Shown: in pieces, positions 16,201-25,188 of the stretch | Position numbering within the stretch: the first letter of the stretch is position 1 | How the letters are laid out: every line of letters begins with the position of its first letter | Source: JBFKOL01 sp041628815 | GTDB lineage: Bacteria > Bacteroidota > Bacteroidia > Chitinophagales > Saprospiraceae | Assembly: GCA_041628815.1 (NCBI GenBank) | Contig: JBFKOL010000011.1 | Location: forward strand, 1-34,437 | Reading direction: 5' to 3' | Length of the DNA: 34,437 bases | Made by a program: the position numbers and the translations under genes | Notes under the pieces: model-generated | The model's database searches: none | What the model was told of the DNA's origin: nothing | The model's input: only the letters and a program-made list of their open reading frames with translations

Positions 16201-17469
16201 ATGCCAGTAGATGTGCTAATAGGCTTGCAATGGGGCGATGAAGGCAAGGGTAAAATAGTAGATTATCTCGCATCCGATTACGATGTCATCTGCCGTTTCC
16301 AGGGTGGACCCAATGCAGGACATACCATTTACACAGAATACGGTAAAATCGTATTGCATACCATCCCTTCTGGTATATTTCGCGAAGGCGTCGTAAATAT
16401 TATAGGTAATGGGGTCGTGATTGATCCTGTCACCCTTCGGAAAGAAGTCAAAGGTCTTGAAGATATCGGCATCGACGTAAAAAAACGTTTATTCATATCT
16501 GAAAAGGCACACTTCATATTGCCTTCACACAGATACCTTGATGCAGCTTCTGAACAGGCCAAAGGGTCCTCCAAAATAGGTTCCACACTGCGAGGTATAG
16601 GCCCTACCTATATGGACAAGACCGGACGCAACGGACTGCGTTTCGGTGACATCCATGGATCTGATTTCAGAAAGAAGTACGAGGTTCTAAAAAATAAACA
16701 CAGTGAAATAGCTAAAATTTATCCATCCTTCGAATTTGCATGGAACGAAGAGGAATGGTTTGACAGTATTGCCTTTTTGAAAACTTTCCGACACATTAGT
16801 GCTGAATACTACCTGAACGACGCTTTGTCTGAGGGACAACGCATTTTGGCTGAAGGTGCACAGGGGTCTATGCTCGACATCGACTTTGGTACTTATCCTT
16901 TCGTAACGTCATCCAATACAATAACAGCAGGAGTCTGCACCGGTCTGGGTGTTGCTCCAAAGACAATTGGGGAGGTCATAGGTATCAGCAAGGCTTATTG
17001 CACGCGGGTTGGCGGAGGTCCTTTCCCTACTGAATTACACGACGCCGACGGAAAGAGACTTCAGACATTGGGTCACGAGTTTGGCGCCACCACCGGTCGT
17101 CCCCGGCGCTGCGGATGGCTCGACCTGGTTCAGTTGCGATATTCAGTCATTATCAATGGCGTTACACAGATAGCTTTGACCAAGTCGGATGTAATGGACC
17201 ACTTTGATAACATCACCATTGCTGATGAATACGTGATTGATGGTAAAAATACCGACCAGCTACCTTTCGATTTATGTCAGGAAAATTATACGGTCCGGTA
17301 CAAGACTTTCAAAGGCTGGCAACAGGACCTGGGCATGATCAAAGAAAAGGGTGGTTCACTTCCACAAGCGTTCGAAAAATACGTAGGGTACATTGAGGAC
17401 TACTTGAAGGTGCCTGTCACTATGGTTTCTGTGGGCCCCGAAAGAGACCAATTGATTACAAGAAGTTAA
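16201..17469 (+). CDS. purA: Adenylosuccinate synthetase
   Basis: A 422-residue cytoplasmic enzyme that joins IMP and aspartate using GTP, the first committed step to AMP. Motifs are QWGDEGKGKIVDYL (P-loop-like, with the catalytic aspartate), FQGGPNAGHT, STLRGIGPTYMDKTGRNGLR, EGAQGSMLDIDFGTYPFVTSSN, and GATTGRPRRCGWLDL near the aspartate loop. Length is typical. Its TAA stop overlaps by four bases with the stop end of the convergent lipoprotein-methyltransferase gene. Confidence 0.97.
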   Translation: MPVDVLIGLQWGDEGKGKIVDYLASDYDVICRFQGGPNAGHTIYTEYGKIVLHTIPSGIFREGVVNIIGNGVVIDPVTLRKEVKGLEDIGIDVKKRLFISEKAHFILPSHRYLDAASEQAKGSSKIGSTLRGIGPTYMDKTGRNGLRFGDIHGSDFRKKYEVLKNKHSEIAKIYPSFEFAWNEEEWFDSIAFLKTFRHISAEYYLNDALSEGQRILAEGAQGSMLDIDFGTYPFVTSSNTITAGVCTGLGVAPKTIGEVIGISKAYCTRVGGGPFPTELHDADGKRLQTLGHEFGATTGRPRRCGWLDLVQLRYSVIINGVTQIALTKSDVMDHFDNITIADEYVIDGKNTDQLPFDLCQENYTVRYKTFKGWQQDLGMIKEKGGSLPQAFEKYVGYIEDYLKVPVTMVSVGPERDQLITRS

Positions 17470-18149
17470 GTACGCGCCAAAACGATGTATTGGTAGTCGA
17501 GGCTTGTATCATCCGTTTCGAGGAGAAAATATCCGGCACTTTCGAGATCATTTTCAAGATCCAAAATGGATACACGCCTTTCGGGTGGCGGAGCTATATT
17601 GCCCTGAATGCGTTTTATTTTGAAGTCAACGACCATAAGCAGTCCTCCGGGAACTATGGACTTTTTGAGGTTTCTCAGATAGGTCAACCTATCCTTTATG
17701 TAGCCTATTGTATTGATGATGATGACGACATCCACCTCGTTGGGTGACAGCCGTGGGTCATCGGGAAGCACCAGCCGTGTCTCTACCTTAGTTTGAAGTG
17801 TGCTGTCCATAGACTGCCTGAATGACTCTATCCAGCGGATGGAGTTCGTATCGATGTCGACGGCAATCACCTTTTTGGCCCGGTTGACGGGGCGGAAGGT
17901 AAAGTAGCCGGTCCCGGCACCGATATCTGCAACTACCTTGTCATTCAGATCTCCCAGTTTCCCAATAACGAGATCCGGTTTCTGCCAGGCGAGACGCCTG
18001 TCGCCGTCTTCGCGCTGTCCCGTATTTCCAACGACTGCCGAGTCACTTTTATCCGTCACCAAATCCACTTCTTTCGGAGACTGGGAGCCCGAGTCTGAAC
18101 AACCCAGGATTACGGCAACAATCAGGAGATATATGATTCTGTGATACAA
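17466..18149 (-). CDS. Predicted lipoprotein with class I SAM-methyltransferase fold
   Basis: A 227-residue protein. The N-terminus MYHRIIYLLIVAVILGCSD is a lipoprotein signal with lipobox ILGC (C17), followed by a polar linker to about residue 50. From WQKPDLVIGKLGDL onward it looks like a class I methyltransferase: motif I VVADIGAGTGYFTF, an acidic strand end VIAVDIDTNS, motif IV-like EVDVVIIINTIGYI, and LLMVVDFK. SAM is cytoplasmic, so a lipid-anchored methyltransferase in the cell envelope is odd. The fold could have lost catalysis or bind another ligand, or the hydrophobic N-terminus could tether it on the cytoplasmic side. It lies 22 bases after the PBP4-like gene and is probably the last gene of the rimK operon. 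Confidence 0.72.
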   Translation of the reverse strand: MYHRIIYLLIVAVILGCSDSGSQSPKEVDLVTDKSDSAVVGNTGQREDGDRRLAWQKPDLVIGKLGDLNDKVVADIGAGTGYFTFRPVNRAKKVIAVDIDTNSIRWIESFRQSMDSTLQTKVETRLVLPDDPRLSPNEVDVVIIINTIGYIKDRLTYLRNLKKSIVPGGLLMVVDFKIKRIQGNIAPPPERRVSILDLENDLESAGYFLLETDDTSLDYQYIVLART

Positions 18150-18171
18150 GACATCATAAATTTAAATGGAT

Positions 18172-19629
18172 TTATCGATTCAGACCCTGATAGCACTCTA
18201 TGAATATTCGTTCGAACTGTCGTCTTATCCTGCCATTCCCATTCACGTGTCCGTTGGAAAAAACTGTAATGAAAATGCGTTGCCCGTTGTCCAGGTCAAA
18301 GTAGCCTGAATAGCCTAAAACGCCGCCCAGAGAACCTGATTTGAGCCTGTATTTGTCCCGTTTGTCAAATTCCCGCAGCAACGAGGAAAGGCTTCCTTCT
18401 CCCGGTGTGGGAAGAATTGCGTCAATCGCTTCTCTACCAAGCCGATCATTCATCAGGCGTAAAAACGCATTCAGCTGTGCAGGGGCGATCCTGTTCTTCC
18501 AGGATAAACCGCTCCCGTCATTCATCGACATCGCCTCTAAGGATATACCTGCTTGACTGAGATATTTCGCGCAAAATGCAACCCCTCCCTCGAAGTCAGA
18601 ATGATCCGATCGATTGAGTCCGAGAGTTTTCATAACAACGTCTACATAAAGGTTGTGCGATTCGAAAAGGGCGGTTTTTATCATCGACCCCAGAGCGGGG
18701 GACCTTGTGATGTGTAAGGTGACAAGATCATCGGTGTCTATTTGGCTCTCGGAGCCATATCTACCTTCATGTCCGCCTGTCAACACACCGGATTCCTGGA
18801 GTCTGTGGGCGAAATAAAAGGCATAGAATGCAGCCGGGTCGGGGATAGCTCCTTTAATCGTAAATGTACCATTACCTGGTGGAATGGTACCCCGGATTTC
18901 CTTGTCATAACCTTCGGGGCTGCCATAGATATAGGCGTTATCTCCACTGCCTGGGCGCCCGGTGATTACCTTGTTGTTTATTCGAAGACCAGGAATGTGT
19001 GGCCGTACAGCAGCAATGCTTGTAGACACCCCTTGTACCCTTGTACGGGAAAAGTCGACGTAGAACAGGTTTTCATGTATGTTAAATCCGTAAGCGCCAC
19101 AGGCATAATAGTTGGATAAGTCATCCCATGTCCAACTTCTGTGCACACCTTGGGGGTCAAAAAGACTCGCATCAACCACCACCTTTCCATCGATGCACGT
19201 GATGCCGGCTCTCCGAATGACTTCGACCCACTCCATTGTTAATTCATCCAGGTCAAGTGTGCCATCCTCCCTGTCAAATCCAAGACTCGGGTCACCGCCA
19301 CCGATAACGATGACATCGCCATACAGCAAACCGCCCTCGAGAATTTCTCCTGAATATGCCACCACTGTTTCAAATCGATGCGACTCACCGAGGACATCCA
19401 ATGCTATCAACGATGGAACCAATTTGTAGGTCGACGCCGGGATAAATGGTCGGTCACCATCGTGGTTAAACAATACACGACCTTTCTCGTCGACAATAGA
19501 AATGCCCAATTGAGTGTGGACGAGGTCGGGATGCTGGATGATTTCATTGACCCTGTTTTCCCACTGAGTACTACCTGCCAAACTTGCTAACAACAGGATG
19601 GAAGTCATCCATATACTTTGCAATCTCAT
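18172..19629 (-). CDS. dacB: D-alanyl-D-alanine carboxypeptidase/endopeptidase (PBP4, S13 family)
   Basis: A 485-residue exported penicillin-binding protein that trims stem peptides or cuts cross-links in peptidoglycan. After a signal peptide (residues about 1-20) come the three active-site motifs: S66-T-Y-K69, S368-M-N370 in MSMNDGSGLS, and K430-S-G432 in YRLKSGSLGGV. The wide gap between the first two motifs, holding an inserted domain with GDVIVIGGGDPSLG, is the S13/PBP4 hallmark. It starts inside the stop of the upstream hydrolase gene (ATGA overlap at 19626-19629), so translation is coupled. The lipoprotein-methyltransferase gene follows. Confidence 0.92.
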   Translation of the reverse strand: MRLQSIWMTSILLLASLAGSTQWENRVNEIIQHPDLVHTQLGISIVDEKGRVLFNHDGDRPFIPASTYKLVPSLIALDVLGESHRFETVVAYSGEILEGGLLYGDVIVIGGGDPSLGFDREDGTLDLDELTMEWVEVIRRAGITCIDGKVVVDASLFDPQGVHRSWTWDDLSNYYACGAYGFNIHENLFYVDFSRTRVQGVSTSIAAVRPHIPGLRINNKVITGRPGSGDNAYIYGSPEGYDKEIRGTIPPGNGTFTIKGAIPDPAAFYAFYFAHRLQESGVLTGGHEGRYGSESQIDTDDLVTLHITRSPALGSMIKTALFESHNLYVDVVMKTLGLNRSDHSDFEGGVAFCAKYLSQAGISLEAMSMNDGSGLSWKNRIAPAQLNAFLRLMNDRLGREAIDAILPTPGEGSLSSLLREFDKRDKYRLKSGSLGGVLGYSGYFDLDNGQRIFITVFSNGHVNGNGRIRRQFERIFIECYQGLNR

Positions 19630-20588
19630 AGTTTTTGAAATTCATAGGCCATATGGAACAGGGCATCACCTGTATGGACAACGGAAGCATTGTTATGACC
19701 GATGATGTAACCATCCCTGCGTGCCAGAATGCGACGACTGCGTTCCCCTTGTGGACTGTGGATGACGCCGAGGGGCTCTCCTTTGTGAATCTTGTGGCCC
19801 GAAGGTTTAGACCAGGTGAAAAGTCCTGCCTCCGGAGCGCGCACCCAACCCGTGCTCTTTACCCGAAAACGCGCATGGTTGGGTTCCAAGGCTTCATCGG
19901 TCATCTGTAAAAATTTAAAGATTCTTCTGAGACCCTGTACCCCCATTTCTATAGCATAGCCACACAAACGCTCGGATTCACCTGCCTCGTATATGATGAC
20001 GGGGATACCCATATCTGTCGCTGTCTTCCGGAATGACTTAGGTATGGGTGCTTTTTCTACCAAAAACGGGGCGCCAAATTCGCTTGCCAGCATGGCGGCC
20101 ACCTCGTCGCGTTTACTGAACCGAACCTGCGGAAAATTGTACCTCGAAGATCCTCCCGTATGAAAATCGATGGCATAATGCACATGTGGCAATATCTTCC
20201 TGGTAAGCGCACCTGCTACCCTGGAAGCCAGAGACCCTCCGACAGAACCCGGAAAACTCCTGTTGACATCACGTCCGTCCGGGACCTCCCGGGTGTAATT
20301 GATAAAGCCATAGACATTTAGCAGCGGAATGATGATGGCCGTGCCGCGTGTCAGCCTTTCGAAAATACCCCCCGACATGGATCGCCGAACTATCTCGATG
20401 CCATTGATCTCATCACCATGAACCCCAGCCAAAATGAGGACAGTAGGGCCAGGCTCCGTACTGCGGTAAACATGCGCCCAAATGTTGATCCTTGTGCCCG
20501 ATGGCAGGCGGCTCACACGGATGTTGACTTCCTTGCTTTCTCCCGGAAGAATAACGTCCTTGTCAATGATTATTTCTCCGTTTTCCAT
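19626..20588 (-). CDS. Succinylglutamate desuccinylase/aspartoacylase-family zinc hydrolase (M14-like)
   Basis: A 320-residue probable cytoplasmic Zn-dependent amidohydrolase. Zinc ligands fit H57 and E60 in AGVHGDEINGIEIVRR and H143 in HYAIDFHTGG, and a catalytic glutamate candidate is in VIIYEAGESERL. The C-terminal 80 residues (VRAPEAGLFTWSKPSGHKIHKGEPLGVI) form the beta barrel typical of the AstE/AspA-like subfamily. Members cleave N-acyl amino acids, but the substrate here is unknown. It overlaps the end of rimK by 26 bases and the start of dacB by four, so the three are a tightly coupled operon. Removal of residues added by RimK is an attractive but untested role. Confidence 0.85.
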   Translation of the reverse strand: MENGEIIIDKDVILPGESKEVNIRVSRLPSGTRINIWAHVYRSTEPGPTVLILAGVHGDEINGIEIVRRSMSGGIFERLTRGTAIIIPLLNVYGFINYTREVPDGRDVNRSFPGSVGGSLASRVAGALTRKILPHVHYAIDFHTGGSSRYNFPQVRFSKRDEVAAMLASEFGAPFLVEKAPIPKSFRKTATDMGIPVIIYEAGESERLCGYAIEMGVQGLRRIFKFLQMTDEALEPNHARFRVKSTGWVRAPEAGLFTWSKPSGHKIHKGEPLGVIHSPQGERSRRILARRDGYIIGHNNASVVHTGDALFHMAYEFQKL

Positions 20589-21471
20589 TCTTAATCCTGG
20601 CAGATTTTCGTTCTACAAACTCTATGATTCTCTTGGAAATGTCAACCCCTGTCGTCGTTTCGATGCCTTCCAGTCCCGGAGATGCATTCACCTCGATGAT
20701 AAGGGGGCCCCTGTCGCTGCGCAGCATGTCGACCCCGGCCACTTTCAATCCTAATATGTTCGCAGCCTTTAGGGCGATATCATGTTCTTCTTTGGACAAC
20801 TTAATTTCCTGACTACTGCCACCGCGATGTAAATTGGACCTGAATTCACCTGGTTGTGCCTGTCTCAGCATAGCGGCAACTACTTTGCCGTCAACCACGA
20901 GTGCCCTGACATCCTGCCCTGCAGATTCACTTATGAATTCCTGTATAAGTACCTGTTGCCTCAGGGCATAGAATGCATCAGAAATGGTTTCCAGGTCGTT
21001 GTAGTCATTCGCTTTAACCACACCCAAACCATGGGTTCCGCTGAGCAATTTCATTACGATGGGGAATTCACCTAGCTGATTTGCCATTTGAAGCATGTGG
21101 TACTGGTCATTAGATATGAGTGACTTAGGCACCGGTATGCCTTTGGATGACAGCAACTGTAAACAGGAAAGCTTGTCTCTCGATCGTATGAGTGCCTCGG
21201 CCCTAAGGGTAGTAAATACCCCCATGCTTTCAAACTGGCGAACAACAGCCGCTCCATAAGGAGTTACGGTGAAACCAATACGTGGAATGACGGCGTCATA
21301 TCCACTAATTGCCGTGCCTTCATAGATCACCTTGTTTTCATCATTGTCGATGACCAGGTCGCACAGCATATGATCCACCACTCGTACAAAATGGTTCCTT
21401 CTCCTGGCGGCATTCAGGATGCTTCTCGTACTGTACAATTGACCATTTCTGGAAAGTATGACAATCCTCAT
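20563..21471 (-). CDS. rimK: RimK-type ATP-grasp glutamate ligase
   Basis: A 302-residue ATP-grasp ligase. RimK adds glutamates to the C-terminus of ribosomal protein S6 in E. coli and can make poly-alpha-glutamate. Close motif agreement with E. coli RimK runs the whole length: MRIVILSRNGQLYSTRS, YDAVIPRIG, RSRDKLSCLQLLSSKGIPVP, SGTHGLGVV, VLIQEFISE, FRSNLHRGGSSQEI and GPLIIEVNASPGLEGIE. ATG at 21471 matches the E. coli start; an in-frame ATG at 21489 would add MAENTH. It heads the minus-strand operon and is divergent from the UMF1-type transporter. Whether its target here is S6 depends on a glutamate-accepting S6 tail, which is not in this window. Confidence 0.9.
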   Translation of the reverse strand: MRIVILSRNGQLYSTRSILNAARRRNHFVRVVDHMLCDLVIDNDENKVIYEGTAISGYDAVIPRIGFTVTPYGAAVVRQFESMGVFTTLRAEALIRSRDKLSCLQLLSSKGIPVPKSLISNDQYHMLQMANQLGEFPIVMKLLSGTHGLGVVKANDYNDLETISDAFYALRQQVLIQEFISESAGQDVRALVVDGKVVAAMLRQAQPGEFRSNLHRGGSSQEIKLSKEEHDIALKAANILGLKVAGVDMLRSDRGPLIIEVNASPGLEGIETTTGVDISKRIIEFVERKSARIKNGKRRNNH

Positions 21472-21594
21472 ATGAGTATTTTCCGCCATAAATTTAGAAA
21501 GAAGATTTACTTTTAGGTTTCTCGTCCTGGTGCGGCAAGTGTCATTTACTATGTCCTGCCAGATCGGATCATTAATTCGCTGAAAGAAAGATCG

Positions 21595-22875
21595 ATGGAG
21601 TTGGACAATAAGAAGGTGATTCGCGCCTGGGCATTCTTTGACTGGGCCAACTCGTCCTACTCTCTTGTTATTTCTACGGCTATATTCCCCATTTATTATA
21701 TCGCCGTCGCCCCAGATCGACTCTATATTCTGGGCCTGGAAGTTTCTAATTCAGCTTTGTATTCCTTTTCCATAAGCTTTGCCTACATATTAATTGCGAT
21801 TATAGCCCCGATCCTGGGCGGTATGGCGGACTATGGGAATCGACGTCTTTATTTCTTACGACTCTTCACTACCCTGGGTAGCGCTGCCTGTTTATGCCTC
21901 TTCTTTTTTCACAGTGCGGTTATGGTCTGGCTCGGGACCATTGCTTTCATCATTTCTACAATTGGATTTGCGGGCAGCCTGATCTTTTACGACGCTTTCC
22001 TGCCTTCTATTGCAAGTGTCGAAAACTACGACAAGGTAAGTGCCAAGGGGTATGCTTTCGGATACTTCGGCAGTGTACTACTCCTCATCGTTATCCTTGC
22101 CATGAGTCAGCAACCACAGTGGTTCGGGTTACCAGAAGAAAGTTCGCTACCTTATCGTATTGGCTTTGTTCTGGTAGCTTTGTGGTGGTTTGGTTTCGCC
22201 CAATATTCTTTTAAATATCTACCCAAGGACCCCGATCAAAGCACAAAGTTCCATTTGTTGAAAAATGGATACAAGGAATTACAATCAGTCATTCGTGATT
22301 TGCGTCCCCAAACCGATCTGAAGAAGTACCTGCTATCCTTTTTCTTTTACAGCGCCGGAGTGCAAACAGTTATATACCTGGCGACGGTTTTTGCGGAAAA
22401 AGAACTGAATTTTGACAGTTCCGAACTCATCATGACCGTCCTTCTTCTGCAACTGGTAGCCATCATTGGTGCCTATCTTTTTGCGGATATCGCTCGGAGA
22501 AGGGGCACCAGGCCAGCCATTCTCTCGATGATATTGATCTGGATGGCCATCTGTTTCAGCGCTTACTTTGTAGAGACAAAAATTACATTTTTTGTACTTG
22601 CTTTCTTTGTCGGCCTTGTACTCGGCGGTATCCAGTCCAGTTCGCGGGCGGGCTATTCTAAACTGATACCTGGCCAAGAAAAGGATCTTAATTCCTATTT
22701 CAGCTTCTATGACTTACTTTACTACCTCTCTATTGTCTTCGGGACATTTGCCTTTGGCGCAATCGACAACATTACCGGCAATCTTAGGTATAGTGTCTTG
22801 ATGCTGGCCGTGTTTTTCGTGATAGCGTTTTTGGTGTTATGGACGGTCAAGATTCCTAGGACGGCGGTGGAATGA
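21595..22875 (+). CDS. MFS transporter, UMF1 (Atg22-like) family
   Basis: A 426-residue inner-membrane protein with about 12 hydrophobic segments. The N-terminal signature RAWAFFDWANSSYSLVIS and the following TAIFPIYYI are diagnostic of the UMF1 family, related to the yeast vacuolar amino-acid effluxer Atg22. Other family features are LGGMADYGNRR in the first cytoplasmic loop and GGIQSSSRAGYSKLIP in the second half. The substrate is unknown; amino-acid or metabolite efflux is an analogy only. The ATG at 21595 fits the family start. It is convergent with the beta-helix lipoprotein, ten bases apart, with no clear terminator between. Confidence 0.87.
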   Translation: MELDNKKVIRAWAFFDWANSSYSLVISTAIFPIYYIAVAPDRLYILGLEVSNSALYSFSISFAYILIAIIAPILGGMADYGNRRLYFLRLFTTLGSAACLCLFFFHSAVMVWLGTIAFIISTIGFAGSLIFYDAFLPSIASVENYDKVSAKGYAFGYFGSVLLLIVILAMSQQPQWFGLPEESSLPYRIGFVLVALWWFGFAQYSFKYLPKDPDQSTKFHLLKNGYKELQSVIRDLRPQTDLKKYLLSFFFYSAGVQTVIYLATVFAEKELNFDSSELIMTVLLLQLVAIIGAYLFADIARRRGTRPAILSMILIWMAICFSAYFVETKITFFVLAFFVGLVLGGIQSSSRAGYSKLIPGQEKDLNSYFSFYDLLYYLSIVFGTFAFGAIDNITGNLRYSVLMLAVFFVIAFLVLWTVKIPRTAVE

Positions 22876-22885
22876 GGATTGAATT

Positions 22886-24403
22886 TTACTCCTGGAATTC
22901 TATGCACCCGAGATCGGGAGATTGGTTGTCGCGTTGATTGTCGAACAAGTCGAGAGACAGGTCAGGGATGGCTGTTCCCGCAGAGCGGGCTACCGACATT
23001 GTGTCGAGCGAGAAGCGCCTGTTGTCAGGATCGAGAAATAGTGCTTCAGTAGTCCATTCCACGCAGTTAGCGCAGGAACCGGTAAAGTCGAAACGCATTC
23101 TGGTTTCATCGATGCGGACGAGGGTATGATCCAGGGTGACGTTAAATAGATCGGGTTCCGCACCTTCGAAGATATCGGCTACCAGTATTTCGTCTTCGTT
23201 GGAGCCGGCGATAATGGAATTGATGAAGATGGCACGCAATGCGTTGGTCGCTACGATGGCGCAGTCGGGATCCAGGCATGTGAAATTGTCCATATATACG
23301 GCCGGGCTTTGATTTTCATAGTTGGCAAAGGTGCAGTGCCTGAAACGATAATCGCCACCATAGGCCAGGGCCACGCTTTGTGTCCCTGCGGAATGGACCA
23401 TGACATTGTCGGCTTGAATGGTGGCGTGAACACCGATGATACCCGCATTGCTGGTTTGTTTGATGATGGCACTTGAGATGGAAAGTTCTGCCAGGCTGTC
23501 GACGCGGACTCCCACCGTACTGTTCTCTATGCGGATATGTTGCATGGCATTCCCCGTACTGCCACCGAGGAAGCGTATTCCAGCCCATTGCCCCGGCGAA
23601 TCATCAAAAGCAGACTCGAGCCGGTCACCTTGAAATCGTATGGGTTCCATGGCTGTACCATTGGCCACAAGGGCACCATTCTGCATAAAAACGAAACCAC
23701 CTTGTGAAAAAATGAAGTCATCGAGCCTTGCAAGGCCACCGTGAAAGTAGACATTGGTTCCTGGGGCAATGACCAAGTCGCAACTGTCTATGAACAAGAG
23801 GCCATATACCACGTAGGGTTTTTCATCGTCCCAGGTCAGATCTCCATTTTGGCAGACAAGGCGAACCAGCTGACCGTTCGCATCTTTTCCTGGAAAATAA
23901 TTGGCATTCTGGCCCCAGGCTTCCAAGGTGACGGAACGGGTCGCACCTCCGGTTGTCACATCGATGTAGTCGTAGATGATGAACGGGCTTGCCGACAAGG
24001 GTTGGTCGGGATCAATCGTCACTTCAACAAAAATATAAAGGCTGTCCTTAGCCAGCATAGGTACGTCGCGTAAGGAATTGGTTGAGACACCATCAATGTT
24101 GAGCCTGAAGGGACCGGCATCTCCATTGGACAGGGCTATGGAACCGATGGTGATGTTCTGGTCTGAAGGATTGTATACTTTGACAAAGCGGGTGGCAGAG
24201 CCAACGGTCGTAAACACGGTATCAAAGCGCAGGGTATCTACAGAAAAGCGCAGCTCTACTGTCGCATTTTCAACGAAAACCTCCTCAAAGCAAGCCTGGA
24301 AAAAAGCGCTAAATGCAGCGACCACGACGAACAACCAGAATCCGATGCGGCGGAATACACACCTTTCGCGGGATTTGTTCAACTTTGTGGGCTCACTGTC
24401 CAT
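22886..24403 (-). CDS. Right-handed parallel beta-helix lipoprotein
   Basis: A 505-residue protein. A basic N-terminus (RRIGF) precedes a hydrophobic segment ending FFQAC at about residue 39, a weak lipobox. Residues about 55-170 look like an Ig-like domain: LRFDTVFTTVGSATRFVKVYNPSDQNITIGSI resembles choice-of-anchor/HYDIN-type folds. From about residue 195 a right-handed parallel beta-helix is indicated by recurring G-x-W-x-G-I-R-F and IENSTVGVRVDS-type turns. The last segment LDPDNRRFSLDTMSVARSAGTAIPDL...DLGCIEF is the C-terminal cap seen in many Bacteroidota surface lipoproteins. Ligand and role are unknown; polysaccharide binding is only a general association of the fold. ATG 24403 is preferred over 24469, which would overlap the divergent glycosyltransferase. 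Confidence 0.75.
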   Translation of the reverse strand: MDSEPTKLNKSRERCVFRRIGFWLFVVVAAFSAFFQACFEEVFVENATVELRFSVDTLRFDTVFTTVGSATRFVKVYNPSDQNITIGSIALSNGDAGPFRLNIDGVSTNSLRDVPMLAKDSLYIFVEVTIDPDQPLSASPFIIYDYIDVTTGGATRSVTLEAWGQNANYFPGKDANGQLVRLVCQNGDLTWDDEKPYVVYGLLFIDSCDLVIAPGTNVYFHGGLARLDDFIFSQGGFVFMQNGALVANGTAMEPIRFQGDRLESAFDDSPGQWAGIRFLGGSTGNAMQHIRIENSTVGVRVDSLAELSISSAIIKQTSNAGIIGVHATIQADNVMVHSAGTQSVALAYGGDYRFRHCTFANYENQSPAVYMDNFTCLDPDCAIVATNALRAIFINSIIAGSNEDEILVADIFEGAEPDLFNVTLDHTLVRIDETRMRFDFTGSCANCVEWTTEALFLDPDNRRFSLDTMSVARSAGTAIPDLSLDLFDNQRDNQSPDLGCIEFQE

Positions 24404-24442
24404 TCTGTAAATTGTCCGCGAAGATACTACTTCGCCATTTTC

Positions 24443-25180
24443 ATGAAAAGAAACGCGGCAAAGAGTCATTCATTTGCTTTGAAGAGAAATAAAAACCATA
24501 TCGTCGATGTGATCATCCCTGCCTGTAACGAGGAGAAATCCATAGCCCATGTGATCAACGACCTGCCCAAAGAAATAGTCAGGTCCGTAATCGTATGCAA
24601 CAACGGAAGTACCGATGAGACCGAAACCGTCGCAACGAATGCCGGAGCTACAGTGGTGAATGAACCCAGATCCGGCTATGGCCGGGCCTGCCTCAAAGGA
24701 ATCGAATTTGTTTCTCAACAGGAGTCACCTCCCGATATCGTTGTTTTCATAGACGGCGATTATTCCGATTACCCCGGACAACTTCTCAAATTGGTCGGTC
24801 CGATCACTGAAGAAAACTACGATCTGGTTATTGGGTCGCGTGTCCTGGGTAACCTCGAACGCGGTGCTATGAAGCCGGCACAGATTTTTGGCAACTGGCT
24901 GGCTACCAACCTGATACAGATGTTTTACAAGGTCGAATTCACAGATCTCGGCCCATTCAGGGCCATTCGATACGAAAGCCTGATGGATCTTGACATGCAG
25001 GACCGGGATTATGGGTGGACGGTGGAAATGCAGGTTAAGGCGGCCAAAAAGAAGCTTAAGTGTACCGAAGTAGCAGTAGATTACCGGCGGAGGATAGGTA
25101 AATCAAAAGTTTCAGGTACTGTTAAGGGAACGCTCCTGGCTGGACATAAGATATTGTGGACTATTTTTAAATTGCTCTGA
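24443..25180 (+). CDS. Soluble family 2 glycosyltransferase (polyprenyl-phosphate sugar transferase-like)
   Basis: A 245-residue GT-A enzyme. VDVIIPACNEEKSI opens the nucleotide-binding fold, VCNNGSTDET follows, the metal-binding motif is DGD in VVFIDGDYSDYP, and acceptor-side residues lie in DLGPFRAIRYESL and DRDYGWTVEMQVKA. The lack of C-terminal membrane helices fits dolichyl/polyprenyl-phosphate mannose or glucose synthase-like members. Such enzymes charge a lipid carrier with one sugar. It starts a plus-strand cassette of three transferases, eight bases before the next gene. A plausible role is to supply lipid-linked sugar to the GT-C enzyme two genes downstream. Confidence 0.85.
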   Translation: MKRNAAKSHSFALKRNKNHIVDVIIPACNEEKSIAHVINDLPKEIVRSVIVCNNGSTDETETVATNAGATVVNEPRSGYGRACLKGIEFVSQQESPPDIVVFIDGDYSDYPGQLLKLVGPITEENYDLVIGSRVLGNLERGAMKPAQIFGNWLATNLIQMFYKVEFTDLGPFRAIRYESLMDLDMQDRDYGWTVEMQVKAAKKKLKCTEVAVDYRRRIGKSKVSGTVKGTLLAGHKILWTIFKLL

Positions 25181-25188
25181 GTAAACAT

